Origin: JABGQS01 sp963674545
Lineage (GTDB): Bacteria; Bacillota; Clostridia; Christensenellales; SZUA-584
Direction: 5' to 3'
Length of the DNA: 64,000 nt
Assembly: GCA_963674545.2 (NCBI GenBank)
Contig: CAXXFB010000001.1
Location: forward strand, 1,488,001-1,552,000
Under the pieces are notes generated by a model that had not been told where the DNA came from, did no database searches, and saw only the letters and a list, made by a program, of their open reading frames with translations. The first letter of the stretch is position 1. Every line of letters starts with the position of its first letter. This document shows positions 8,397 through 17,726 of the stretch, piece by piece. The position numbers were made by a program, and so were the translations under genes.

Positions 8397-10613
8397 ATGA
8401 AAAAACCAGAGCTATTATCACCGGCAGGCAGCATGCAAGCTGCGCAGCAGGCTGTTTTAAACGGAGCGGACGCAGTATACCTCGGCGGCTCCAGTTTCGG
8501 CGCACGTGCCTTTGCCGCGAACTTTACATACGAGCAGATGAAACAGACGATAGACTTTTGCCATCTTTACGGTGCAAGGGTCTTTGTCACAGTCAATACA
8601 CTTATTTACGAGCACGAAACGCAAGAGTTTTTAGCGCACCTTAAAACGATATACGAGCTCGGGGCAGACGCCTTTATAATACAGGACATTGGCATGATGG
8701 ATGCCGCAAGTCAGCTTTTCCCCGATATCGAGATACACGCCAGCACACAGATGCACAACCACAATGATTCATCTTTGTGTTTCGTTAAGTCACTGGGGGC
8801 AGACCGGACCGTTCTTGCTCGTGAAATGAACATTGAGCAAATAAGAAGCCTTAAGTGCAACATAGAAAAAGAAGCTTTTATTCACGGAGCGCTTTGCATA
8901 TGCTATTCAGGCCAGTGCCTCTTTAGCGCGCTAACCCTTGACCGCAGCGGTAACCGTGGCAAATGCGCTCAAAGCTGCCGTATGAAATATACGCTCACCG
9001 ATTCTGAAGGCACAAAGTATGAAACAGGCTATCTTTTAAGCCCGCGTGACATTGCGCTCTTCGATGATGTTAAGCTTCTTAGCGAAGCTGGCATCGACTG
9101 TTTCAAAATAGAAGGACGTATGAAACCGCCGGAGTATGTCGGGCTGGTCACAAAAATATACCGGGGACTGCTTGATGGTGACGGAACGCAAAACAGCGAT
9201 ATTGAAGATTTAAAGAAACTTTTCAACCGCGGCTTCACAAAAGGACATCTGTTGCAAAACGATGAACTTATGAGCACGCTTCGCCCCAACCACGCAGGAG
9301 TACCACTTGGTAAAGTCGTATCAGTAAACAAGAGGACAATAACGATCGAGCTTTCAGATAAGCTTAATCAGGGTGACGGCATAAAGTTTGAACGTACCGA
9401 TACGGGTTTTATCTGCAACCGTATATATTTGAAAGGAAAACTTGTCAGCCGCGCAGAAGCCGGACAGACGGTAGAGCTGGAGAACAAAGCAGACGCAAAA
9501 CCGGGCGACGGCGTCGTGAAAACAACAGATGCAGAACTTATAAAAACTTTGAGCGGACAGGGCAGCCGGAGCATTGGTATAACGGCGCATCTGAGAGCAA
9601 AGAAAAACGAGAAACTCTCGCTGGAGTTCAGTGACGGTAAGCGCAGCGTAAAAGTTTACGGCGATATAGTTCAGCAGAGCAAGACCGCACCTTCAAAAGA
9701 CCCTGAAAGCAGCATCGCAAAGCTCGGCGGTACACCGTTCGAAATAACAAACATTATTGTTGACAGAGATGATGATATTTTTATCGCAAAGAGCTCCCTT
9801 AATGCAGTAAGACGGGAAGCCGTGCAGGCGCTGGAAGCTGCACTAACAGCACTGCCAATCAGGAAAACTGCCGCTTTTGTTCCAAAAGCTCCTGTTGTCA
9901 ATGAACAGACTGAGCCGAAAATCCACGCTCTAGTCAGAAACGAAGAACAGCTGCTTGCAGTAAAAGATATCATAAACGGCGATATATATACCACCAGCCA
10001 GGAAATATATGAGAAATATGACAAAGCAAGGCTGAAAATAAGCCGGCTTGCCAAAGAACTGCCTCCATTGACAGATAAACGTCTACTGATAACCGACAAC
10101 GGTGGGCTGCATGAATATCACGCCGGCAACGATATCGTACTTGACTACACTTTGAACACGCTCAATTTTTATACGCTTGCTGTTTTCTTCAGCCTTGGAG
10201 CAAAAAGGATCGCTGTTTCGCCGGAGCTTGATGAGCGCAGCTTGAAAGATATGATTGACGCATATAAAAAAGAGCACGGGGCAAGGCCTGCTCTCGAAGC
10301 GCTTGTTTATGGAAGATATGAACTCATGGCTATGCAGCACTGCGTTATAGCTCATTCACTTGGGGAGAAAAAACACTGCGGAGTTTGCAAGACCGGCAGC
10401 TTCTTCCTTGACGATATCAAAGGAAATAAATATCCAATCGTGACTGATAGCGATTGCAACAACTATATACTGCACAGCCGAACCGAGCAAGGAGATCTCT
10501 CCATCCTGTTCAAAACGGGTGTTAGTGATTTCAGAATAGAATTCCTTTACGAGACTCCCCAACAATGCACGCAGACAGCACAGCAGTATATGGCCGAACT
10601 TGAGAATCTATAG
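8397..10613 (+). CDS. U32 family peptidase with DUF3656 domain
   Basis: The product begins MKKPELLSPAGSMQAAQQAV, the standard U32 start; a TTG 23 codons earlier has no family support. The TIM-barrel domain contains the U32 signature EAFIHGALCICYSGQCLFS with conserved Cys residues, then RGKCAQSCRMKYTL. A DUF3656-type middle region and a Cys-containing C-terminal segment (HCGVCKTGSFFLDD) follow, giving 738 residues. Relatives such as RlhA hydroxylate 23S rRNA and others are called collagenase-like peptidases, so the true reaction is uncertain. The stop codon interlocks with that of the opposite-strand dehydrogenase in the hexamer CTATAG at 10608-10613. Confidence 0.88.
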   Translation: MKKPELLSPAGSMQAAQQAVLNGADAVYLGGSSFGARAFAANFTYEQMKQTIDFCHLYGARVFVTVNTLIYEHETQEFLAHLKTIYELGADAFIIQDIGMMDAASQLFPDIEIHASTQMHNHNDSSLCFVKSLGADRTVLAREMNIEQIRSLKCNIEKEAFIHGALCICYSGQCLFSALTLDRSGNRGKCAQSCRMKYTLTDSEGTKYETGYLLSPRDIALFDDVKLLSEAGIDCFKIEGRMKPPEYVGLVTKIYRGLLDGDGTQNSDIEDLKKLFNRGFTKGHLLQNDELMSTLRPNHAGVPLGKVVSVNKRTITIELSDKLNQGDGIKFERTDTGFICNRIYLKGKLVSRAEAGQTVELENKADAKPGDGVVKTTDAELIKTLSGQGSRSIGITAHLRAKKNEKLSLEFSDGKRSVKVYGDIVQQSKTAPSKDPESSIAKLGGTPFEITNIIVDRDDDIFIAKSSLNAVRREAVQALEAALTALPIRKTAAFVPKAPVVNEQTEPKIHALVRNEEQLLAVKDIINGDIYTTSQEIYEKYDKARLKISRLAKELPPLTDKRLLITDNGGLHEYHAGNDIVLDYTLNTLNFYTLAVFFSLGAKRIAVSPELDERSLKDMIDAYKKEHGARPALEALVYGRYELMAMQHCVIAHSLGEKKHCGVCKTGSFFLDDIKGNKYPIVTDSDCNNYILHSRTEQGDLSILFKTGVSDFRIEFLYETPQQCTQTAQQYMAELENL

Positions 10614-11588
10614 ACCCAGCTCTTTTCGGTTGACCACAGAATTTGGCATTTGACCAGTCATCACTCGGTTTATCTCTTCGCCGACTGTTTGCTGCATGTT
10701 CAGCATAGAGCGTTCAGAATACCAAGCACTGTGCGGCGTAAGAAGTATATTTGGAGTTGTGAATATAACGTCATCCGGCTTGAAGCTGCTGTAGTTTTCG
10801 TGCACATCGAGCGCCGCTCCGCTTACTCTGCCGCTGTAAATCGACCGGGACAGCGCTTCAACGTCTATTATCTCTCCCCTGCCAACGTTAGTGATATACG
10901 GATTGTTTTCACACAATGCAAAAGCTTCATCGTTCATTATGTGATAGTTTTCTTTTGTAGCCGGCGCATGGATGAGTATGTCATCAGAAGTTTTCATCAT
11001 CTCTTCGAAGCTGACTTTCTTTGCAAACACCCCATCTTGCTCATAGTCTTCATATATATAAGGGTCACAGAACTGCAGCTTGCATCCAAACGCCATCAGT
11101 CTTTTTGCGGAGCGCTTTGCTATCCTGCCAAAGCCGTATATACCTACCAAAGTATCTGCAAGTCCTTTTATAGGACGAAGCTGCTTAGGGCGGTATTCAA
11201 GCTGTTCGCGCAGCTTTTCTTCCGAAAACTTTATCTTGCGGTGGACGCTCAGCAGCAGCGTAAGCGCATGATCTGCCACTTCATCAAGGCAGTAGTCCGG
11301 CACGTTTATAAGCATTATGCCTTTTTTGCTCAGAGCCTCTATGTCCATAGCATCTGTGCCAATACTCATCACCAACACGGCCTTGCACTTTTCCAGACTA
11401 TCTATCATCTTCGGCGTAAAAAAAGTGGGGTCTGCGGTCAGCAGCGCATCTGCGTCCTGGGTTGCCTCAATTGTTTCCTGCTCCGTTTCACACGCTTTTA
11501 CGACAAGCTGCGTATCCGTTTTTTTAATAAGCTCCCGTATGAGATCGAGGTCTTCGTTCATCTTGTCCGTTAAAACAACTTTGTTCAT
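10608..11588 (-). CDS. D-isomer-specific 2-hydroxyacid dehydrogenase
   Basis: A 326-residue NAD(P)-dependent oxidoreductase. The nucleotide-binding motif is GIYGFGRIAKRSAKRL. The catalytic triad is visible as Arg in NVGRGEIID, Glu in ALDVHE and His in LLTPHSAW. The substrate (phosphoglycerate, hydroxypyruvate, glyoxylate or a fermentation oxoacid) cannot be set from sequence; there is no C-terminal ACT domain, so SerA is less likely. The ATG at 11588 has an AGGAG box. It is convergent with and just overlaps the U32 gene. Confidence 0.88.
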   Translation of the reverse strand: MNKVVLTDKMNEDLDLIRELIKKTDTQLVVKACETEQETIEATQDADALLTADPTFFTPKMIDSLEKCKAVLVMSIGTDAMDIEALSKKGIMLINVPDYCLDEVADHALTLLLSVHRKIKFSEEKLREQLEYRPKQLRPIKGLADTLVGIYGFGRIAKRSAKRLMAFGCKLQFCDPYIYEDYEQDGVFAKKVSFEEMMKTSDDILIHAPATKENYHIMNDEAFALCENNPYITNVGRGEIIDVEALSRSIYSGRVSGAALDVHENYSSFKPDDVIFTTPNILLTPHSAWYSERSMLNMQQTVGEEINRVMTGQMPNSVVNRKELGL

Positions 11589-11642
11589 AAAGCTACTCCT
11601 TTGTCTAAGTATGCTTTTTACTTTTAAACATTGATGCTTCCT

Positions 11643-11676
11643 AAAAAAACGACAACCTTTTACCGGGCTGCCGTCT
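11643..11676 (-). terminator. Intrinsic terminator of the efp operon
   Basis: On the minus strand GACGGCA pairs with TTGTCGT and is followed by seven T residues, just past the efp stop. Confidence 0.65.
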
Positions 11677-11702
11677 TCTTGTTTCTATTCGTTTATTGAG
11701 CT

Positions 11703-12260
11703 CTACGCCCTCTCCATGTATTCTCCGGTCCGTGTGTCCACCTTTATGACATCGCCTTCGTTTATAAACAGCGGTACCATTACCTTTGCACCTGTCTCGA
11801 GCTCTGCAGGTTTGTTGCCCGCAGTGGCAGTGTCGCCTTTGAAGCCCGGCTCGGTATGTGCGATCTTAAGCTCTACAAAGTTCGGCGGTTCAACTAAAAA
11901 CGCTTCACCTTTAAAGAACTTTATAGTTGCTGTCATGTTCTCCTTTATATACTGCAGTGCATCTTCGACCTTTTCTTTGCCAAGCGGCAGCTGTTCATAT
12001 GTTTCATTGTCCATGAAATAATAGAGGTCTCCGTCGCTGTACAAATACTCCATTTCTTTTGTATCTATACGGGCTTTGGGGAACTTTTCAGTAGGGTTGT
12101 AAGTCTTCTCCAGAACGCTGCCTGTTACAACGTTCTTGATTTTTGTGCGGACAAAAGCTGCGCCTTTTCCGGGCTTTACATGCTGGAAGTCCACTATCTG
12201 CCAAACAGCTCCGTCTATTTCTATAGTAAGCCCCTTTTTAAAATCTCCTGCAGTTACCAT
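11703..12260 (-). CDS. efp: Translation elongation factor P
   Basis: A 185-residue EF-P with the three OB-type domains. It relieves ribosome stalling at polyproline stretches. The loop that enters the peptidyl transferase centre reads VKPGKGAAF, with the modifiable Lys at position 32. The C-terminal signature GDVIKVDTRTGEYMERA is intact. It follows the pepQ gene by 17 bases on the same strand, a common Firmicute arrangement, and has AGGAAG before the ATG. Confidence 0.96.
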   Translation of the reverse strand: MVTAGDFKKGLTIEIDGAVWQIVDFQHVKPGKGAAFVRTKIKNVVTGSVLEKTYNPTEKFPKARIDTKEMEYLYSDGDLYYFMDNETYEQLPLGKEKVEDALQYIKENMTATIKFFKGEAFLVEPPNFVELKIAHTEPGFKGDTATAGNKPAELETGAKVMVPLFINEGDVIKVDTRTGEYMERA

Positions 12261-12277
12261 TCATCTTCCTCCATAAA

Positions 12278-13336
12278 TTATAATATTATCAATTCACGTG
12301 GTGCGGCTGTTAGGTTTTCGAAGCCGTTCTTTGTAATCACACAAAGGTCTTCTATCCGCACTCCGTATTTTCCTGCTATGTATATCCCCGGCTCTACTGT
12401 AGCTGTCATTCCCGGCTGAAGAACGTCTTTGCTAAGTCCGTTCAGCGTCGGCGCTTCGTGTATGTCCATGCCCACACCATGCCCGAGCCCGTGCCCGAAA
12501 TACTGCCCGAAACCGTTCTGTGATATATAGTCCCTTGCAGCAGCGTCGACCTTAGCGCACTCAGCGCCCGGCCTCAGCAGCGGGAACGCCCTATCTGCCG
12601 ACTCTTTTACAATATCATATACTTTTTGCTGCTCTTTGTCTACCTCACAAATCGCAACTGTACGGGTAAAATCGCTGCAATATCCGTCAAACTTAAATCC
12701 GTAGTCCATCGTTATAAAATCGCCCGGCTCAAACCTTCTGTCCGACGGTACGGCATGAGGCAGGCTGGAGTTCTCTCCTGATGCCACTACCGGGTCAAAT
12801 GCGACTTCAGCACCGTTTTTTAACATGAAATAAATTATCTCTGCTTTTATCTCTTTTTCACTCATGCCCTGCTTAATAATGCCGCACAGATACTCGAAGA
12901 GCAAGTCGTTATATTCTGCGCCATTTCTTATTGCGCCAAGCTCATCCTCATCTTTGATGAGTCTCTGGTCTGCTATTATCTGAGAGATGTCAGCAATATC
13001 GTCTTCTTTTATGAATTCAAGATAGCTTTTAAACTCCGGATATCTAATGTTTACAAGGTCTGCACCAAGCTTTACAGCATTGTTTTTCGAAGCGTATCTG
13101 AATATCGTTTCAACCCTTTCCTTCCCGTTTGTCTCCACCACCTCAAAGCAGGTTTCCTTCTGTGCGTGTTCGGTATACCTAAAATCAGTGAATAAAAACA
13201 GTTCGCTGCCCGTTATCAGAAGCTGGCTGCTGTCTCCGGTAAATCCGGAATAGTACCTAACATTTTCAACAGATGTTATAAGCGCTGCATCAATGTTTTT
13301 TTCTTCAAGGCTCTGCCTTAGTTTTTCTATCCTCAT
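12278..13336 (-). CDS. pepQ: Xaa-Pro aminopeptidase / dipeptidase (M24)
   Basis: A cytoplasmic M24B metallopeptidase of 352 residues that removes residues next to proline. The creatinase-like N-terminal domain spans about 1-120. The metal-binding residues of the pita-bread fold are visible: Asp in TMDYGFKFDGYCSDFTRT, His in GHGLGHGVGMDIHE, and Glu in TVEPGIYI and VRIEDL. Its ATG overlaps the TGA of the preceding gene by four bases (ATGA), and efp follows 17 bases later, so the three are cotranscribed. Confidence 0.92.
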   Translation of the reverse strand: MRIEKLRQSLEEKNIDAALITSVENVRYYSGFTGDSSQLLITGSELFLFTDFRYTEHAQKETCFEVVETNGKERVETIFRYASKNNAVKLGADLVNIRYPEFKSYLEFIKEDDIADISQIIADQRLIKDEDELGAIRNGAEYNDLLFEYLCGIIKQGMSEKEIKAEIIYFMLKNGAEVAFDPVVASGENSSLPHAVPSDRRFEPGDFITMDYGFKFDGYCSDFTRTVAICEVDKEQQKVYDIVKESADRAFPLLRPGAECAKVDAAARDYISQNGFGQYFGHGLGHGVGMDIHEAPTLNGLSKDVLQPGMTATVEPGIYIAGKYGVRIEDLCVITKNGFENLTAAPRELIIL

Positions 13337-14193
13337 AGCTTTTCAAGCTCCTGTTCATAAGTTTTCTTCATTTTAACTGCGTCTTCTGCCATAGTGCCTT
13401 TAGATTCGCATATTATTACCGGTTCCAGTTTTCTTTGCGCCAGCAGTCTGCCAAGCGGGCCGAAATCTGGTCCGAAGCCCTCGTCTTCAAAAATCCTGTG
13501 CCTCTTCTCACCGCTGTCGGTAAACTCTATTTTTGAAAAGTGGATATGAAAGTGCTTAGCCCTTTGCTTACCGAGTTCATTTTCTATTTTATCAAGAATA
13601 GCCTCATAGTCCTTCTGAGTATTAATAGCGCCTTTGCCCCTTGCGTGTAAGTGCCCAAAGTCTATAGCAGGAATAAGCCTCTCATCTATCCTGCAAAGTT
13701 CTAATACTTCATCCAGGCTGCCTATCTGTCTTTTCTTACCCATCGTTTCCGGGCACAGCACCACCGTTTCCAGCAGCTTCTCTTCGTCCAGTTTCTCTAT
13801 TACTGCCCCCAGCGCACTTTTCACTAGCTCGAAGGCTTTTTGTCTTGAAAGCTTCCCCTGTGCTCCCGGATGAAAAACCACCCGTTTTGCTCCCATCCAC
13901 TTTGCAGCCTGTGCCGATTCTTTTAAGTATCTAAGGTTGCCCACGGCTTTGTCTTCTTCCAGTGTTGCAAGGTTGATATAATACGGAGCGTGTACGCTCA
14001 AAGCAACACCGTTTTTTGCTGCCTGCTCGCCGATAGCCATTGCCATTTCTTCTTTCAGCCGTACACCACGCCCAAACGAATACTCAAAAGCATTCAGCCC
14101 CTTATTCTTAAGCCACAAAAAAGCCTGTGTTGTACGTTTATAACCTTCGCTATAAAAGCTATCTGAATTGCCTGCCGGTCCGAATCTTATCAT
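13333..14193 (-). CDS. TIM-barrel protein of the AP endonuclease 2 / endonuclease IV type
   Basis: A 286-residue sugar-phosphate-isomerase-like TIM barrel. The endonuclease IV pattern is present: SVHAPYYINLA, VVFHPGAQG, LCPETMGK, PAIDFGHLHARG, HFHIHFSKIE and VIICESKG, which place His, Glu and Asp residues at the metal-binding strand ends. It could act on abasic DNA, but xylose-isomerase-like relatives with other substrates share the fold. GGGAGAG precedes the ATG. It is the first gene of the pepQ-efp operon. Confidence 0.8.
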   Translation of the reverse strand: MIRFGPAGNSDSFYSEGYKRTTQAFLWLKNKGLNAFEYSFGRGVRLKEEMAMAIGEQAAKNGVALSVHAPYYINLATLEEDKAVGNLRYLKESAQAAKWMGAKRVVFHPGAQGKLSRQKAFELVKSALGAVIEKLDEEKLLETVVLCPETMGKKRQIGSLDEVLELCRIDERLIPAIDFGHLHARGKGAINTQKDYEAILDKIENELGKQRAKHFHIHFSKIEFTDSGEKRHRIFEDEGFGPDFGPLGRLLAQRKLEPVIICESKGTMAEDAVKMKKTYEQELEKL

Positions 14194-14336
14194 ATGCTCT
14201 CCCCATAGGCTATCTTAAACTATTTTACCTTGCAGTGTCCAGTTTTTTCTCTTGTTCTTCCTTGTCACTGTAACTTCAGTCCACACAAAAAACAAATGTA
14301 AAAGAACCTGATATAGGCTCAAGGGTAAATCGTCAG

Positions 14337-15067
14337 TTATATCAATTTCCCGGTATAAATAAAAACCGTTTTATTATATCCGGCTTTGAAGTATTTCCCT
14401 TTTGGCCTATCAAGAATAGAAGACCAAAAAACCATGAAAAGAGATTTTATTAACACTCTTTTTTCTATTACAAAAAGCATGCCGGTGCACATTATTGCCG
14501 GGCATATATAATATCCGAAATGGTTTGTGTTAAGAAAGATCGCTGCATTCTTTGTTAGCCCAAGCATCATATCAATCTTTTGTGAATCCTTAATAGAAAA
14601 AGCAGAGAGTATGGCTGCTGCAAATACATAAAACAGGTTTCTTGCATGTCTTGTTTTCCTGACAGCCTATCCGCAGCAGAATATCCAGCAGTATGCGAAG
14701 CAAGTCGGGAGCCCGTCTTTCTGATAAAAAGTCATAAAACGATCTGTTGAAGTCTTCTGATACAAAACATGCTGCTATACTCCACAATAGCATCAGAAAC
14801 AGTAGTATTTAAACAATATTTTTTGAACATAGTCTTTGAAACGCATAGCTGCCTTTTTGCGCTGTATATGCTCTTCATGAAAACTGCAAGCCCTGCAAAG
14901 CACCCAAAGAATCCCATTTGCAAAAGTATAATATACAATGCATTCTGTTCGGACATGAATGCGGTATACTCCAGCTTGGCTGGGCTCTTGCTAAAAAGAT
15001 TGATTATTATTGCGACCAGCGGCGCCAATATCCACATGCAAAGTAATACCGCTGAAACTTTAGTCAT
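14337..15067 (-). pseudogene. Decayed integral membrane protein gene with two frameshifts
   Basis: Three minus-strand reading frames together make one membrane protein. The first part (from 15067, MTKVSAVLLCMWILAPLVA) has two hydrophobic helices. Near 14790 the sense passes into a second frame (LLWSIAACFVSEDFNRSFYD), and near 14660 into a third that reads YVFAAAILSAFSIKDSQKID and then MMLGLTKNAAIFLNTN to a stop at 14337. Each switch is at a point where the previous frame turns into unrelated sequence. The original protein would have been about 240 residues; no family is recognised. It is divergent from the MetH-domain gene. Confidence 0.6.
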
Positions 15068-15130
15068 ACTTATAGATATACTTTTTAATATAGTTTATAA
15101 TAGATATTAATTTTACATAAGGAGCATCAC

Positions 15131-15814
15131 ATGGATCCAATCATTCTTGACAATATAATATATACACCAAGCATACCGTCGCTGGCCAAAAAGCTCTGCA
15201 TAAAATCCGATTCTGACGAGTATGCGGAGCTCTCAGTTTTGATTGAAACCGCAGTAAAAACAGCAAAGCCAAAAGCCGTATACATGCCTGTTTTCATTGA
15301 AGACAGAGGCGCTGACTTCGTTGTTCTGAATGACTGCAGGATGCTAAGCACCGTTATGCCAAAGAACCTCGAAGGACTCCATCGTGTCTTTGCATATGTG
15401 GCAACTTGCGGAATTGAGATCGAGCAGTATTCTAAAACTGTGACAGACATACTTCATAACTGGTGGATGAACACCATCATGGAAGACGCCCTTATACAAG
15501 CCGTAACAACCTTGCGCAAACATGTAAAAGCCGAGTTTGACGTCAAGAAAATAGCTTCGATGAGCCCCGGCTCTCTGCCGGACTGGCCTATAAGTGAACA
15601 GACAAAGTTGTTTTCTCTTTTCGGCGATGTGGAAGAGCTTATCGGAGTAAAGCTTACCGACAGTATGCTTATGATACCTGCAAAGTCAGTATCCGGGTTT
15701 TACTTCGAAACAGAAACAGATTATGTTAACTGTCAGCTGTGCAAACGGCAAAACTGCCCTAGCAGAAAAAGCCCCTTTGACGAAAAGAAGCTCTCGTCTA
15801 TTCTTGGTAGCTAG
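15131..15814 (+). CDS. Vitamin B12-dependent methionine synthase activation domain protein
   Basis: A free-standing 227-residue version of the MetH reactivation domain, which binds S-adenosylmethionine and helps reductively remethylate inactive cob(II)alamin. The characteristic SMSPGSLPDWPISEQ, LTDSMLMIPAKSVSGFYF and the C-terminal Cys cluster CQLCKRQNCPSRKSPF are all present. In Clostridia this unit is usually encoded apart from MetH, and no metH is in this window. AAGGAG precedes the ATG, and a TATAAT lies upstream in the space shared with the broken membrane-protein gene. Confidence 0.88.
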   Translation: MDPIILDNIIYTPSIPSLAKKLCIKSDSDEYAELSVLIETAVKTAKPKAVYMPVFIEDRGADFVVLNDCRMLSTVMPKNLEGLHRVFAYVATCGIEIEQYSKTVTDILHNWWMNTIMEDALIQAVTTLRKHVKAEFDVKKIASMSPGSLPDWPISEQTKLFSLFGDVEELIGVKLTDSMLMIPAKSVSGFYFETETDYVNCQLCKRQNCPSRKSPFDEKKLSSILGS

Positions 15815-16045
15815 CCCTATCCCTAAGATCAATCATAAATTATTAATGACGCATTATATTCTATAGTTTTCTACTGTTTTTTAAAATTTAGAACGGTATA
15901 TTTCTGTCGCTTCGTAAGAAAACAACAAATAGCAAACTGTATATAGACAAGCTTTCATTATTATCGTATCATATGTAAAGTTTAAAAGTATTATACTGCC
16001 TAATATGAAAGCCGGGGAATCGTTTCCGGTATAGAGGATACTATA

Positions 16046-16966
16046 ATGAATCAGGGGATTATCCTGGCTTTTGTCACTATGCTGGCAAATTCAGGGTATG
16101 ACATAGCAACGCAGCAAAACACGCAGCGTGTTAAAGGCAATAGAAACGAATTTTTGTTTGTACTCTCTGTCGTTTCAGTTCTTATCAGCTTTTTATTCTG
16201 TATAATAAAAGGAATTGATCTTTTCCGTTCTATAAATATTTTCTATGGGTTCCTCTGCGGTATCATTGCTTTCTTCGCATATTATTTCTATTTAATGAGC
16301 ATGTACGGAGAAAACAGAACAGTATACACCATTATTGCAAGGCTTAGCTTTGTATTAAGTATAGTATTCAGTTTTCTGTTCTTCAACGATAAAGTAAATG
16401 CAATCAAAATAATTGCTATAATACTCTGCTGTACGGCAATGTTTGTATTGAGCCTCAACGAAAATAAAAATTCACTCTCTCTTAATAAGAAACCGTCGAT
16501 CAGCGGGATCCTAAAAGACAAGTATTTTGTAGCAGCCCTATTAGCCTGTCTGTTTTTATCTACATTGAACATAGTCAATAAATATGCGGCTATTGATGCA
16601 GTTGATACCTTTGCCGTTTTATTCTGGAGATACATATTTTTCTCGGTTACTCTTCTTTGTATTCTTGCTTATAAACGTCATAAATCTAAAAAGTCCGGTG
16701 AATCTCCTCCGATTATTGCTACACCGAAAAAAGCGCAGTTTTTTCTATATGCAGCTCTTGGCGGAGTTATGATATTCATAAGCGTCTGTACCCTGATAGA
16801 AGCAATGAAACTAGGTGATGTAAGCGTGGTGCTGCCGATATCCCAACTATCATTTGTTACGACGATGTTTTTAAATAAGCTTCTTTATAAAGAAAAAATG
16901 ACACGATTGAAATACGCTGGCGCAATTATTGCTTTTTTATCTATAATGATTGTCACCTTTCAATAA
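16046..16966 (+). CDS. DMT-superfamily (EamA-type) transporter
   Basis: A 306-residue protein with about ten hydrophobic helices arranged as two repeats, each with an EamA-like pattern. The linker in the middle is polar and Lys-rich (KRHKSKKSGESPP). The substrate is not predictable. AGAGGAT lies before the ATG at 16046. It is single; the 230 bases upstream are AT-rich with a short CCGG-flanked hairpin at about 16012-16030. Confidence 0.85.
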   Translation: MNQGIILAFVTMLANSGYDIATQQNTQRVKGNRNEFLFVLSVVSVLISFLFCIIKGIDLFRSINIFYGFLCGIIAFFAYYFYLMSMYGENRTVYTIIARLSFVLSIVFSFLFFNDKVNAIKIIAIILCCTAMFVLSLNENKNSLSLNKKPSISGILKDKYFVAALLACLFLSTLNIVNKYAAIDAVDTFAVLFWRYIFFSVTLLCILAYKRHKSKKSGESPPIIATPKKAQFFLYAALGGVMIFISVCTLIEAMKLGDVSVVLPISQLSFVTTMFLNKLLYKEKMTRLKYAGAIIAFLSIMIVTFQ

Positions 16967-17058
16967 TAAGTCCTATTTTAACAGATAAAATATCTCCCAA
17001 AAATTGTTTATTATGGTGTGGGTTTATGATATAATGCCGCTAAAAGGAGCGTGATTAT

Positions 17059-17721
17059 ATGGCCGAATGGTGGAACTCTCTGGCAATACTTCAACAAGTA
17101 TTTTACTATATCGCAGTTCCCTTCACAGTCGTACTGCTCATACAGGCGGTTATGACAATAATCGGGCTGGGCGGCAGTGACGCTGATGCGGATGCAGATG
17201 CTGACTTCGACGCAGATATGGATGCTGACTTCGACGCAGACACGGATGCTGACGCAGACCTTGATGCAGATACTGACATTGATGTGAAAGACTTCGACCA
17301 TGGCACTATGTACGGCTTTAAGTTCTTTACCGTACGTGGCATTGTAGCATTCTTCTGTATCTTCGGCTGGACAGGTACAGCGCTTTATCACACAGGCATT
17401 CTGGCTGTTTGGATAGTACTTCTGGCAGCGGCAGCCGGATTCCTTGCGATGCTCGTTATCGGCCTTATATTCTTTGCTGTTAAAAACCTGCAGTCCAGCG
17501 GGAATATACGATATTCAAACGCAATAGGACTGACAGCCAGCGTATACATACCTATACCGCCGCTGCGCTCAGGCACCGGCAAAGTCATGGTAACGATACA
17601 GGAAAGGTTGGTCGAGGCGGAAGCTGTGACGGACGAAAAGAAAAAGATACCGACCGGTGAAACGGTAAAAATAACAGGAAACATCGGCACTACGCTGATA
17701 GTCAAAAAAACAAAGGAGTAA
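17059..17721 (+). CDS. NfeD/YuaF-like membrane protein with Asp-Ala repeat loop
   Basis: A 220-residue partner of the flotillin that follows. Order: a first membrane helix (about 12-36), an acidic loop made of D-A dipeptides (about 40-75), two further helices near 90-140, then an NfeD-type OB domain (residues 150-220, ending GETVKITGNIGTTLIVKKT). This matches Bacillus YuaF, which acts with flotillin in membrane microdomains. The Asp-rich loop would lie between helices 1 and 2 and could bind divalent cations, which is inference. The flotillin gene begins five bases after its stop. AAAGGAG precedes the ATG. Confidence 0.85.
   Translation: MAEWWNSLAILQQVFYYIAVPFTVVLLIQAVMTIIGLGGSDADADADADFDADMDADFDADTDADADLDADTDIDVKDFDHGTMYGFKFFTVRGIVAFFCIFGWTGTALYHTGILAVWIVLLAAAAGFLAMLVIGLIFFAVKNLQSSGNIRYSNAIGLTASVYIPIPPLRSGTGKVMVTIQERLVEAEAVTDEKKKIPTGETVKITGNIGTTLIVKKTKE
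17179..17286 (+). repeat. Degenerate GAYGCW-type repeat encoding Asp-Ala
   Basis: Tandem six-base units such as GACGCT, GATGCG and GATGCA code for DADADADAD, interrupted by F, M, T and L, inside the YuaF-like gene. Confidence 0.8.
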
Positions 17722-17726
17722 CATAA

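Noticed and set aside
10650..11573. Long plus-strand open frame opposite the 2-hydroxyacid dehydrogenase
   Set aside because: It is the antisense shadow of a clear gene and has no family pattern.
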